The notes below the pieces were generated by a model, which worked only from the letters and a program-made list of their open reading frames with translations, was not told the origin of the DNA and did not search any database. Below, in pieces: positions 8,064 to 13,891 of a stretch of DNA of 20,710 nucleotides. Every line of letters starts with the position of its first letter. Within the stretch, counting starts at the first letter, position 1. This DNA is from a virus: positions 1 to 20,710 of IMG/VR virus record IMGVR_UViG_3300025138_007091; one strand, 5' to 3'. Both the position numbers and the translations under genes were made by a program.

Positions 8064-8624
8064 ATGCAGAGTTTTAAATCACATCTTATCAATGAAAGTG
8101 CGCTTAGTGCATTAAGAACCGCAACGAAAGCACATAGTGGACAGTTTAGAAAAAGTGGGGGAGAATATATTGCTCATCCAAAAGAAGTCGCTAAAATAGT
8201 TGCTAAGTTCAAACCAAAATCAAAAAATTTATCTGCATTAGTTCAAGCGGCATATCTGCATGATACTATAGAAGATACTGATTTATCACATGCTGACTTA
8301 GTAAAGCAATTTGGTGGATTGGTTGCAAATTTAGTAGATCAACTAACCACTAAGAAAGATGATTTAGAAGCAGCAGGTGGTAAGGGTGAGTATATAAAAG
8401 ATAAGATGGTCAACATGACAAGTTGGGCATTAGTTATTAAACTCGCTGATAGACTTGCTAATGTATCTGATATTAAGCAGCAGAAACCAGAATGGCAAAG
8501 AAAATATGCTGGTGATACAAAGTTGGCCCTAGACGCTGTAAAAAAAGATAGGAAACATTTGAGTCCTACACATAAGAAAATTATTAAGAATATAGAAACC
8601 ATAATCGCTCCTTATGTATCATGA
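8064..8624 (+). CDS. Small alarmone hydrolase-type HD protein with capsid-targeting leader
   Basis: A RelA/SpoT-family hydrolase domain without a synthetase domain, like MESH1 and bacterial small alarmone hydrolases. The family removes the 3' pyrophosphate from (p)ppGpp, and some members remove pyrophosphate placed on tRNA CCA ends by toxSAS toxins. All Mn-site and catalytic residues are visible: H24 is in KAHSGQFRKSG, then H38 (AHP), H66-D67 (HDTIEDT), E70, D71, D129 and N133 (KLADRLANVSD). The spacing matches MESH1. The first 11 residues, MQSFKSHLINE, precede the domain and resemble the T4 capsid targeting sequence, with cleavage expected after Glu11. The length is 186 residues. The stop overlaps the next ATG. 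Confidence 0.88.
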   Translation: MQSFKSHLINESALSALRTATKAHSGQFRKSGGEYIAHPKEVAKIVAKFKPKSKNLSALVQAAYLHDTIEDTDLSHADLVKQFGGLVANLVDQLTTKKDDLEAAGGKGEYIKDKMVNMTSWALVIKLADRLANVSDIKQQKPEWQRKYAGDTKLALDAVKKDRKHLSPTHKKIIKNIETIIAPYVS

Positions 8625-8968
8625 AACTTTTTTCTAAATTTATAACAGAAATCACTAAAAATCAACGTAAAAAGAAAGAAGCCTATGCTTTGACATATGT
8701 TCGGCAAGGTAAGATGGGTATTCTAAGGATTAGGCCATTACCAGGCAGCAAGTGGGTTGAAGTACGTGGTAAGGTAGGATTTGAAAATAATTATGATGAA
8801 AATGATTATCTACACAGAACGATGACTCTTATTGGCAAAGGTGTAAACGTATCTGATTTTGTAAATGGTACAGAGGTTGTGCTATATGATAGGGGCGATA
8901 AAGTTGCAAAACTAGCGTTAAGGGCAGTCAGAGCAATCGTAAAATATCCAGACGCACAGCATTGGTAG
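8621..8968 (+). CDS. Unknown 115-residue protein with capsid-targeting leader
   Basis: I do not recognise the body of this protein. The start overlaps the HD hydrolase stop (ATGA). Residues 1-10, MKLFSKFITE, fit the T4-type capsid targeting and gp21 cleavage pattern (I/L-x-E). The rest is basic and beta-rich (AYALTYVRQGKMGILRIRPLPGSKWVEVRGKVGFENN; later MTLIGKGVNVSDFVNGTEVVLYD), suggesting a small barrel, possibly nucleic-acid binding. There is no Cys or membrane segment. Its place between two RNA-processing enzymes with similar leaders suggests it is also virion cargo. Confidence 0.8.
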   Translation: MKLFSKFITEITKNQRKKKEAYALTYVRQGKMGILRIRPLPGSKWVEVRGKVGFENNYDENDYLHRTMTLIGKGVNVSDFVNGTEVVLYDRGDKVAKLALRAVRAIVKYPDAQHW

Positions 8969-8978
8969 GGAATAATAA

Positions 8979-10202
8979 ATGAAAAGTTTTATATCTCATT
9001 TAAATGAAAGTATGTTAGAAAAACTTTTAACTATGAAAGTTAGAAAGTCTATTAAAAACGCTGGTGGTAAAATCTATCAAATTGGTGGTGTGGTTCGTGA
9101 TGAACTACTTGGAAAGGTTTCAAAAGACTTAGACTTAATCGTTGTTGGTGTAGAACTAAGAGACTTAGAAAGTATATTAAAGCCTCATGGTAAAGTGAAT
9201 ATGGTTGGTAAATCTTTTGGTATTCTGAAATTTGTACCAACAGGTTCAACGGAAGAAGAGGATGTTGATATTTCAGTACCAAGAGTTGACTCTAAGAGTA
9301 CTGGTGCTGGTCATAAAGATTTTGAAGTACAGTTAGGAAAAGGTATTACTTTACAACAAGATCAGTTAAGAAGAGATTTTTGGATAAATCAATTGGCTAA
9401 AGATGTTGATACTGGAGAAATTATTGACACTGATGGCAAGGGTATGAAAGATATTAAGAATAAAGAAATTCGTATGATCAGTCCTACTTCATTTGAAGAT
9501 GATCCTTTAAGAATGTTAAGAGCCATTCAATTCGCGGCTAGGTTTGAATTTAAAATTGAAAAAAATACCTTCAAAGAAATGAAAAAACAAGCGCATACTA
9601 TTTCATCAGTTTCTTCTGATAGATTTAATGAGGAATTTAAAAAACTTTTCACCAAATCAAAAAAACCATCAATCGGTGTAAAACTTTTATTTGAAAGTGG
9701 ATTGATAAAGCATCTATTCCCAAAAGCATCTATTAAAGACATTAATTTAAAAGCATTAGATAAACTAGAAACTTTTGATGGGTTTAATAAAAACTATGGT
9801 GCTTTTATAGGAATGGTTCTAATGAGTTATAAGCAAGACGCTGGTAAAATTGCCAAGGCTGGAATGAAATTATCTAATATTGATTCTAAAGCAGTTCAAT
9901 CTGTAACTTCATACAAAGATATGGATTTAGTTAAATTAGTTGGATGGGCTAAAGATAACGATATTAAATCTGTTGATGCTTATCTTACCGCTATAGGAAA
10001 ACCAACAGTATCATCAAAATTAGAAGGTGTTAAATATCTTTCAATTAAAGAACTACCTATAAATGGAAAAGATGTTTCTCAATTGGGATTTAAAGGTAAA
10101 AGTATAGGTGATGCCTTACAATCCGCATTAGATTTTTCTATTAAGACTAATAAAACAAGTAAAAATGATCTTCTTAAATATATAAATAGTAAGAACAAAT
10201 GA
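8979..10202 (+). CDS. CCA-adding/poly(A) polymerase-type tRNA nucleotidyltransferase with capsid-targeting leader
   Basis: A class II nucleotidyltransferase that builds or repairs the CCA 3' end of tRNA, or adds A tails. Motif A is GGVVRDELLGK (36-46) followed by the metal-binding D50-L-D52, with a third acidic strand VDIS near 96-99. RRDFWINQLAKD is at 131-142, EDDPLRMLRAIQFAARF at 173-189, and RFNEEFKKLF follows. The C-terminus keeps the usual ELPINGKDVSQLGFKG turn. The length is 407 residues, full size for the family. Residues 1-10, MKSFISHLNE, are an extra leader ahead of the domain and fit the prohead-protease pattern. CCA versus poly(A) specificity cannot be settled by eye. Confidence 0.9.
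   Translation: MKSFISHLNESMLEKLLTMKVRKSIKNAGGKIYQIGGVVRDELLGKVSKDLDLIVVGVELRDLESILKPHGKVNMVGKSFGILKFVPTGSTEEEDVDISVPRVDSKSTGAGHKDFEVQLGKGITLQQDQLRRDFWINQLAKDVDTGEIIDTDGKGMKDIKNKEIRMISPTSFEDDPLRMLRAIQFAARFEFKIEKNTFKEMKKQAHTISSVSSDRFNEEFKKLFTKSKKPSIGVKLLFESGLIKHLFPKASIKDINLKALDKLETFDGFNKNYGAFIGMVLMSYKQDAGKIAKAGMKLSNIDSKAVQSVTSYKDMDLVKLVGWAKDNDIKSVDAYLTAIGKPTVSSKLEGVKYLSIKELPINGKDVSQLGFKGKSIGDALQSALDFSIKTNKTSKNDLLKYINSKNK
10181..10188 (+). promoter_or_regulatory. T4-type late promoter inside the end of the nucleotidyltransferase gene
   Basis: TATAAATA lies in the last codons of the upstream gene, 28 bases before the start of the cupredoxin-like virion gene at 10217. A strong AGGAG ribosome site (10204-10208) lies between them. 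Confidence 0.7.
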
Positions 10203-10216
10203 TAGGAGACTGAAAC

Positions 10217-10789
10217 ATGGCGTGGGTAAATATTACAAACAATTCTAGTTGGCAATATGACAATGCCCCAGTTGATCCCGGTGCTAATAGTCCATTAAGA
10301 CCTCTATGGTTAAAACAAACTAACGGTATTAGAACTACAAATGGTCATGCTGTGTATACAAGTGTTCGTAAAACCATCGCGACTGCTGGTACTGTTACTT
10401 TTGCTATAACTGTTTCAAATCCCGGTTCTGGAAATAAATACTACATAGACTCTGGTGGTCCAGCCCCAACAGTAAGTTTGATAGAAGGTAGAACATATAA
10501 ATTTGACCAATCACACTCTTCTAACTCAAACCATCCGCTAAAATTCAGTATAACATCCAACGGGATACATGGTGGCGGGAGTGAGTACACAACAGGAGTA
10601 ACAACGTCAGGAACTCCGGGAAGTGCTGGAGCATATACTCAGATAGTTGTTGCAACTTCTGCACCTACCTTATATTATTATTGTACAAACCACAGCAATA
10701 TGGGCGGGACTGCAAACACTCCAGCATCTAGTACGTCTACAGTTTCTATGGGTGAAATTAGTAAAACCTTTTGGGATAATGTATCATGA
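10217..10789 (+). CDS. Virion-type protein with cupredoxin-like copper motif
   Basis: A protein of 190 residues. The N-terminal 60 residues (MAWVNITNNSSWQYDNAP, RPLWLKQTNGIRT) look like those of marine phage structural proteins. The second half is a beta-rich Gly/Ser/Thr domain seen repeatedly in marine T4-like virion and fibre proteins. It holds H106 (SNHPLKF) and the cluster C156-x2-H159-x2-M162 in YYYCTNHSNMGG, the His-Cys-His-Met set of type 1 copper proteins, though the H-M spacing is shorter than in plastocyanin. No signal peptide is seen. Its own late promoter and ribosome site support late structural expression. Copper binding is inference. Confidence 0.8.
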   Translation: MAWVNITNNSSWQYDNAPVDPGANSPLRPLWLKQTNGIRTTNGHAVYTSVRKTIATAGTVTFAITVSNPGSGNKYYIDSGGPAPTVSLIEGRTYKFDQSHSSNSNHPLKFSITSNGIHGGGSEYTTGVTTSGTPGSAGAYTQIVVATSAPTLYYYCTNHSNMGGTANTPASSTSTVSMGEISKTFWDNVS

Positions 10790-11055
10790 TTAAGTTTATA
10801 ACATTTATAACTGATGAGTATCAGAGAGATTACAAAAAAGAACGAAAAAACTATCTTGGTACTCCAGAACAGATGGAAAGAAACGCTGCTAGAAAACGCG
10901 CTAGAAGAAAGATGGAAAAAGAGGGTAAAGCAGAGCCTTTTGATGGAAGAGATATTCATCACAAAGATGGTGATCCACTCAATAATAATCCCAAAAATTT
11001 ATCAAGTGTAACTGTTCATTATAATCGTAAAGAGCCAAGGATGAGAGATAAATGA
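10786..11055 (+). CDS. HNH-like small nuclease with capsid-targeting leader
   Basis: A very basic protein of 89 residues. IHHKDGDPLNNNPKNLSSV (57-75) followed by H78 and N80 (VHYNRK) fits a compact HNH core with the His pair, the Asn-rich turn and a final His/Asn. The stretch before it (ERNAARKRARRKMEKEGKAEPFDGRD) is a basic helix like that of small HNH proteins widespread in T4-like marine phages. The first 11 residues, MIKFITFITDE, resemble the leader of its neighbours, but Asp occupies position 10, so the cleavage pattern is imperfect. The start overlaps the virion gene stop and the stop overlaps the next ATG. Confidence 0.75.
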   Translation: MIKFITFITDEYQRDYKKERKNYLGTPEQMERNAARKRARRKMEKEGKAEPFDGRDIHHKDGDPLNNNPKNLSSVTVHYNRKEPRMRDK

Positions 11056-11453
11056 AAACATTTAAAAATTTTATAACAGAAGATAAATGCGATTTAGTGG
11101 GTATGAAACAAATCAAAGCATTTGAATCCATTGTAGATAAATTGTTCAAAAAGTATGGGATTGATTTTAAATTCACTCGTCATTTTGGTGATAGGATGGG
11201 AGACGATAGGAACAACCCTTGCATTTCTATGAAAGAGTTGGCAGAATTTATAAAAAAGATTTACGCAAGGCAAGGCAAGTCGCTTAAAGGTGTGGCTGGC
11301 GCAGAAGCGGTAATTAAAGATATGCAAACTAATTTAAATATTCCAGTAGCAGTTAAGTATGATCAAAGAAAAGATGAATTTGATGTTGTACTGAAAACGA
11401 TTATGCGTAAAAAAGATTTTAAAACACCAGATAAAATAATAAAATATGCGTAA
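11052..11453 (+). CDS. Unknown protein with capsid-targeting leader, possible BECR-type RNase
   Basis: A protein of 133 residues. MKTFKNFITE (1-10) is nearly the same as the T4 internal protein III leader MKTYQEFIAE. The body carries FTRHFGDRMGDDRN (41-54), GAEAVIKDMQTNLNIPVAVKYDQ and a terminal VVLKTIMRKKDFKTP, a conserved pattern in marine T4-like phages. The order His, Arg, conserved strands and Thr/Lys near the end recalls phage Barnase-EndoU-ColicinE5/D-RelE-like nucleases. That match is weak and I cannot confirm it without a profile search. It closes a three-gene overlapping run from 10217. Confidence 0.8.
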   Translation: MKTFKNFITEDKCDLVGMKQIKAFESIVDKLFKKYGIDFKFTRHFGDRMGDDRNNPCISMKELAEFIKKIYARQGKSLKGVAGAEAVIKDMQTNLNIPVAVKYDQRKDEFDVVLKTIMRKKDFKTPDKIIKYA

Positions 11454-11488
11454 GTATGTAATGGCGTAGAACATTTTCGGATTAAATT

Positions 11489-12178
11489 ATGAAATACTTT
11501 ATATCAGCACCTTTTGGAAACTATTTAAAACTTCCTAACGCAATTAGCGTAACTGGAAGTTGGACTGTTGAAAAAAGAGAAGGACTTATTCCCCAAATTT
11601 TTAAAACTCTTAGATATAAAAATGGTGGATGGATTAATAAAATTGGATTACGAAATGCAGGAATATATGAGGGTTTAAAAAGAACAAACTCTACAGATGT
11701 GTTGAGCCTTGCCGCAATAGACGAATATGATTGGATAAATTTAGACCGCATAGTAGGTAAAAATTTGTCTGTTGAAATTAATATAAGTTGTCCAAACCTT
11801 GATAAAGATGTAGGAGCGGTTAATCTGCGCGGCTTTGATTTATTTCCTAAAAATAATAGAGAATGGTGCATATGTAAAATACCGCCTACTGCGACAGAAT
11901 ATCTCATAGACAAGATAGTAGATTTGGGGTATAATCAAATACATGCAAGCAACACTTTGTACTCTTTAAATGGGGGTCAAAGTGGAACAATTTTAAAACC
12001 ATATACTACAAGGATTATAGAATATATAAAGAGAAAACATCCCAGTGTCACTATAATCGCTGGTGGTGGGGTTACAAATAAGGATGATGCAGAATTTTAT
12101 TTTGATAAGGGCGCAGACTATGTAAGTCTAGGAACAGTATGTTTTACACCTTGGAAAATAAAAAGCATAATTTCTTAA
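11489..12178 (+). CDS. Short dihydroorotate dehydrogenase-like flavoprotein
   Basis: A TIM-barrel protein of 229 residues resembling class 1/2 dihydroorotate dehydrogenase, the pyrimidine enzyme that oxidises dihydroorotate to orotate with FMN. It shows NKIGLRNAGI, VEINISCPN (95-103), KIPP (130-133), HASNT (152-156), GGQSG (162-166) before LKPYTT, IIAGGGV (189-195) and YVSLGT (211-216), the FMN and phosphate-binding turns in the usual order. It is about 80 residues shorter than cellular PyrD, mainly before and between barrel strands, so it may be a reduced enzyme or use another substrate. The start has only a weak ribosome site. A T8 run follows the stop. Confidence 0.8.
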   Translation: MKYFISAPFGNYLKLPNAISVTGSWTVEKREGLIPQIFKTLRYKNGGWINKIGLRNAGIYEGLKRTNSTDVLSLAAIDEYDWINLDRIVGKNLSVEINISCPNLDKDVGAVNLRGFDLFPKNNREWCICKIPPTATEYLIDKIVDLGYNQIHASNTLYSLNGGQSGTILKPYTTRIIEYIKRKHPSVTIIAGGGVTNKDDAEFYFDKGADYVSLGTVCFTPWKIKSIIS

Positions 12179-12197
12179 CTTTTTTTTACCTAACCTC

Positions 12198-12227
12198 TTG
12201 AAATCACAAAATAAAGACATATATACT
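12198..12227 (+). promoter_or_regulatory. Sigma70-like promoter for hsp20
   Basis: TTGAAA (12198-12203), an 18-base spacer and TATACT (12222-12227). Transcription would begin near 12234, giving a leader of about 80 bases. Confidence 0.65.
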
Positions 12228-12233
12228 AATGAG

Positions 12234-12251
12234 TTAGCATCTTGATGCTAA
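12234..12251 (+). promoter_or_regulatory. Perfect hairpin at the predicted 5' end of the hsp20 mRNA
   Basis: TTAGCAT, loop CTTG, ATGCTAA: seven perfect base pairs closed on a CUUG loop. It begins about 7 bases after the -10, so it would form the extreme 5' end of the transcript. Such structures protect mRNAs from 5'-end-dependent decay. It is too far from the ribosome site at 12304 to block it directly. Confidence 0.6.
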
Positions 12252-12303
12252 TCAAACCAAGGGGATGCGAACAATCGGTCCCATTACAATCTTGCTTGAT
12301 CAA

Positions 12304-12309
12304 AAGGAG
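12304..12309 (+). promoter_or_regulatory. Ribosome binding site fixing the Hsp20 start
   Basis: AAGGAG lies 6 bases before ATG 12316. An in-frame ATG at 12265 has a G-run directly against it with no usable spacing, so 12316 is chosen. Confidence 0.7.
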
Positions 12310-12315
12310 ATAACA

Positions 12316-12798
12316 ATGACAGGCTTACAAACACTTTTTCCACGTTCATCTTTCGTGGGTTTTGACCATCTATTCAATGAACTAGAGTTCACTGCTAAAC
12401 ATGCTCAAGATCACTATCCACCACACAATATTATTAAAGCAGGAGAATCAGATTACTTGATTGAACTTGCTATTGCTGGATTTTCACAAGATGAAATCAA
12501 TGTTGAAGTAAAAGATAGAACTTTGACAATAACTGGTGAACACGTTTCTAAAGGTAGAGAATTTATCCATCGTGGCATTTCAACAAAGAAATTTAAACGA
12601 ACTTTTAGGCTGTCCGAACACGTACAAGTAAACGGAGCAGATATTCAAGATGGTATTCTGGCAATTGAATTGCAGTATATTATCCCAGAAGAAATGCGTC
12701 CTCGTAAAATTTCAATTGGAAAAAACGAGGAAAACTCAAATGCAACACATACTAACAACGCACAACTTCTTAACGAAAGGTCTAACAGGACTGTTTGA
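12316..12798 (+). CDS. hsp20: Hsp20/IbpA-type small heat-shock protein
   Basis: An ATP-independent holdase chaperone that keeps unfolding proteins soluble; small heat-shock genes are common in marine T4-like phages. From ATG 12316 it has 160 residues. The alpha-crystallin domain spans about 35-135 with YLIELAIAGFSQDEINVEVKDRTLTITGE and the core ADIQDGILAIEL (108-119). ISI (132-134) is the C-terminal I-x-I anchor for oligomerisation. The N-terminal FDHLFNEL is typical of the IbpA group. It has its own promoter and a 5' hairpin leader. Its 3' end overlaps the next gene by 59 bases. Confidence 0.93.
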   Translation: MTGLQTLFPRSSFVGFDHLFNELEFTAKHAQDHYPPHNIIKAGESDYLIELAIAGFSQDEINVEVKDRTLTITGEHVSKGREFIHRGISTKKFKRTFRLSEHVQVNGADIQDGILAIELQYIIPEEMRPRKISIGKNEENSNATHTNNAQLLNERSNRTV

Positions 12799-12952
12799 TC
12801 TTTTATCGTCTTTAGTAAGAAGTATTCAATTCACAAGACAATGTTCTGCAAATGCAGATTTGGTAAGATATTTTAGAATAGAATATCCAAATATGTCTGA
12901 TCATGAAATACTGACCGAACTAAATAGAAGAACTTTGGAGGAATTTAAATGA
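12740..12952 (+). CDS. Small unknown protein overlapping hsp20
   Basis: The chosen ATG 12740 has a GAGG ribosome site about 9 bases upstream inside hsp20 and gives 70 residues. A longer frame from 12650 lies wholly inside hsp20 and is unlikely. The protein has an amphipathic N-terminal helix (KGLTGLFDLLSSLVRSIQF) and ends ADLVRYFRIEYPNMSDHEILTELNRRTLEEF, a compact helical pattern with no catalytic motif. I do not recognise it. It overlaps the following gene by ATGA, so three genes from hsp20 on are translationally linked. Confidence 0.7.
   Translation: MQHILTTHNFLTKGLTGLFDLLSSLVRSIQFTRQCSANADLVRYFRIEYPNMSDHEILTELNRRTLEEFK
12937..12941 (+). promoter_or_regulatory. Strong ribosome binding site for the 54-residue gene
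   Basis: GGAGG lies 7 bases before ATG 12949 and is the main support for this very short gene. Confidence 0.65.
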
Positions 12953-13113
12953 TTCATTGGATCAAAAATTTCTTTAAGGGTGCAGCACCTAAAACTATGA
13001 TAGAAGAAAGAGATGAATATTTTGCAAATGCAAAAGATTTATGTGACCTTGAAAGAAGAATGAAAGCGTGGGAAAAAACATCTATGAATGAAAATCTTCG
13101 TGGGTGGATTTGA
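12949..13113 (+). CDS. 54-residue protein, DUF3563-like pattern
   Basis: A short gene with a strong ribosome site and an ATGA overlap with its predecessor. The protein runs from MIHWIKNFFKGAAPK through YFANAKDLCDLERRMKAWE to NENLRGWI. The pattern aYlaxAxDlxDLExRmrxxe is that of the DUF3563 family of tiny proteins seen in bacteria and phages, whose role is unknown. The N-terminus is amphipathic and could lie on a membrane or partner surface. The family match is from memory and not checked. Confidence 0.7.
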   Translation: MIHWIKNFFKGAAPKTMIEERDEYFANAKDLCDLERRMKAWEKTSMNENLRGWI

Positions 13114-13196
13114 TCTTATACCATATTATGATGAAATGGAAACTCTATAGACAGATTGCAGAATATATCTGGATTAGAGTTTTACCTTAAAACTAG

Positions 13197-13220
13197 GAAG
13201 GGCATCAATGCCCTTCTTTC
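13197..13220 (+). terminator. GC-rich hairpin, probable terminator after the hsp20 cluster
   Basis: GAAGGGCA (13197-13204), loop TCAA, TGCCCTTC (13209-13216), then TTTC. The stem is eight perfect pairs and is the most GC-rich structure in the window. The T tract is short, so termination may be partial. A membrane protein gene begins 26 bases later without a clear promoter of its own, so read-through is likely. Confidence 0.5.
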
Positions 13221-13245
13221 ACACACACAAATTATGGAGAATATA

Positions 13246-13551
13246 ATGAAAGAATATATTAATGACACTTGGAATAGTGTTATGGATGCAAACGTCAATC
13301 CTTTAAAGAATATCCCAAATTTACAAGTACGCCATTTAATCATGCAAATTCTTGCATGGATGTGGGTATCTGTATGTTCTATGTACATTGGTAGTATCAC
13401 TTTTTGGGGGATCAACGCAATCGCACATACACTTTTACTCGCTGCAATTGTTATTACAGTTGGCACATTTGAGACTGCGAAGCGAAAGCCTAAAGTTTTT
13501 GATAGAATTGATGGATACAACGGGCGACAAAATAACGGCGAACATAATTAA
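13246..13551 (+). CDS. Small two-helix membrane protein
   Basis: ATG 13246, with GGAGA at 13236-13240, gives 101 residues; an upstream in-frame start at 13156 would run through the hairpin and has no ribosome site. Two hydrophobic segments are visible, about 31-53 (LIMQILAWMWVSVCSMYIGS and onward) and 56-75 (INAIAHTLLLAAIVITVGTF), joined by a very short turn, so the protein would be a membrane hairpin with both ends on the same side. The C-terminus is basic and polar (AKRKPKVFDRIDGYNGRQNN). I see no holin signature beyond size and topology. Its function is unknown. Confidence 0.75.
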   Translation: MKEYINDTWNSVMDANVNPLKNIPNLQVRHLIMQILAWMWVSVCSMYIGSITFWGINAIAHTLLLAAIVITVGTFETAKRKPKVFDRIDGYNGRQNNGEHN

Positions 13552-13570
13552 AATTAGATAGGAACACACA

Positions 13571-13792
13571 ATGGCACACAAAAATCCCTTTGAAATCCGC
13601 GCAGAAATGTTAGCGATGGCAAAAGACTATATGGACCAACAATGGTCCATGAATATTCAACTTGCAAATGATATGTATGAGCAAGGTCAAAAGACAATGG
13701 ATGAAGTTAAAGAAGCATACCAAATTTATTCTACAGAAGATTTGATGGCGAAGGCTAAAGAAATGTATTCTTTCGTATCAAAGAAAGATTAA
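13571..13792 (+). CDS. Unknown 73-residue helical protein
   Basis: AGGAA (13560-13564) precedes the ATG by 6 bases. The protein is almost entirely helical and charged, starting NPFEIRAEMLAMAKDYMDQQW and continuing ANDMYEQGQKTMDEVKEAYQIYS. Similar small proteins beginning NPxxIRxExLxMAxxxMxxQ occur in T4-like marine phages next to structural and replication genes, with no known role. It has no Cys, no membrane segment and no metal motif. It is followed by a long inverted repeat and then the gp43 promoter. Confidence 0.75.
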   Translation: MAHKNPFEIRAEMLAMAKDYMDQQWSMNIQLANDMYEQGQKTMDEVKEAYQIYSTEDLMAKAKEMYSFVSKKD

Positions 13793-13797
13793 TGACC

Positions 13798-13845
13798 CAC
13801 AGATCATATTTTAAGTTTATGATCTGTAAATCATATTATTATTTT
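13798..13845 (+). terminator. Inverted repeat with T-rich tail before the gp43 promoter
   Basis: ACAGATCATA (13799-13808) pairs with TATGATCTGT (13818-13827) across a 9-base loop. A T/A-rich tail with TTTTT follows about 15 bases later. It looks like an AT-rich bidirectional transcript end insulating gp43 from the upstream genes. The tail does not follow the stem directly, so confidence is moderate. Confidence 0.45.
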
Positions 13846-13852
13846 TAATTTG

Positions 13853-13881
13853 TTGACTAAACCTTTATATTATGGTATAAT
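13853..13881 (+). promoter_or_regulatory. Strong sigma70-like promoter for gp43
   Basis: TTGACT (13853-13858), a 17-base spacer and TATAAT (13876-13881), with TGG as an extended -10 and A/T-rich DNA upstream. It has the same architecture as the gp45 promoter. Confidence 0.85.
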
Positions 13882-13891
13882 AACTCCAAAT

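Noticed and set aside
11521-11913. 130-residue minus-strand frame
   Set aside because: It is antisense to the dihydroorotate dehydrogenase-like gene, which has clear motifs; there is no promoter or ribosome site on the minus strand.
12178-12190. T8 run after the dihydroorotate dehydrogenase-like gene as an intrinsic terminator
   Set aside because: Only a weak A/T stem precedes it, so I do not call it a terminator.
13132-13191. Tiny frame MMKWKLYRQIAEYIWIRVLP
   Set aside because: Twenty codons without a ribosome site in an intergenic gap; no support beyond an open frame.
13114-13245. Search for a tRNA or promoter in this gap
   Set aside because: I found no cloverleaf or T-loop motif and no well spaced -35/-10; only the hairpin at 13197 is supported.
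13182-13520. 112-residue minus-strand frame
   Set aside because: It is antisense to the two-helix membrane protein and its hydrophobicity mirrors that gene. All other supported genes are on the + strand.
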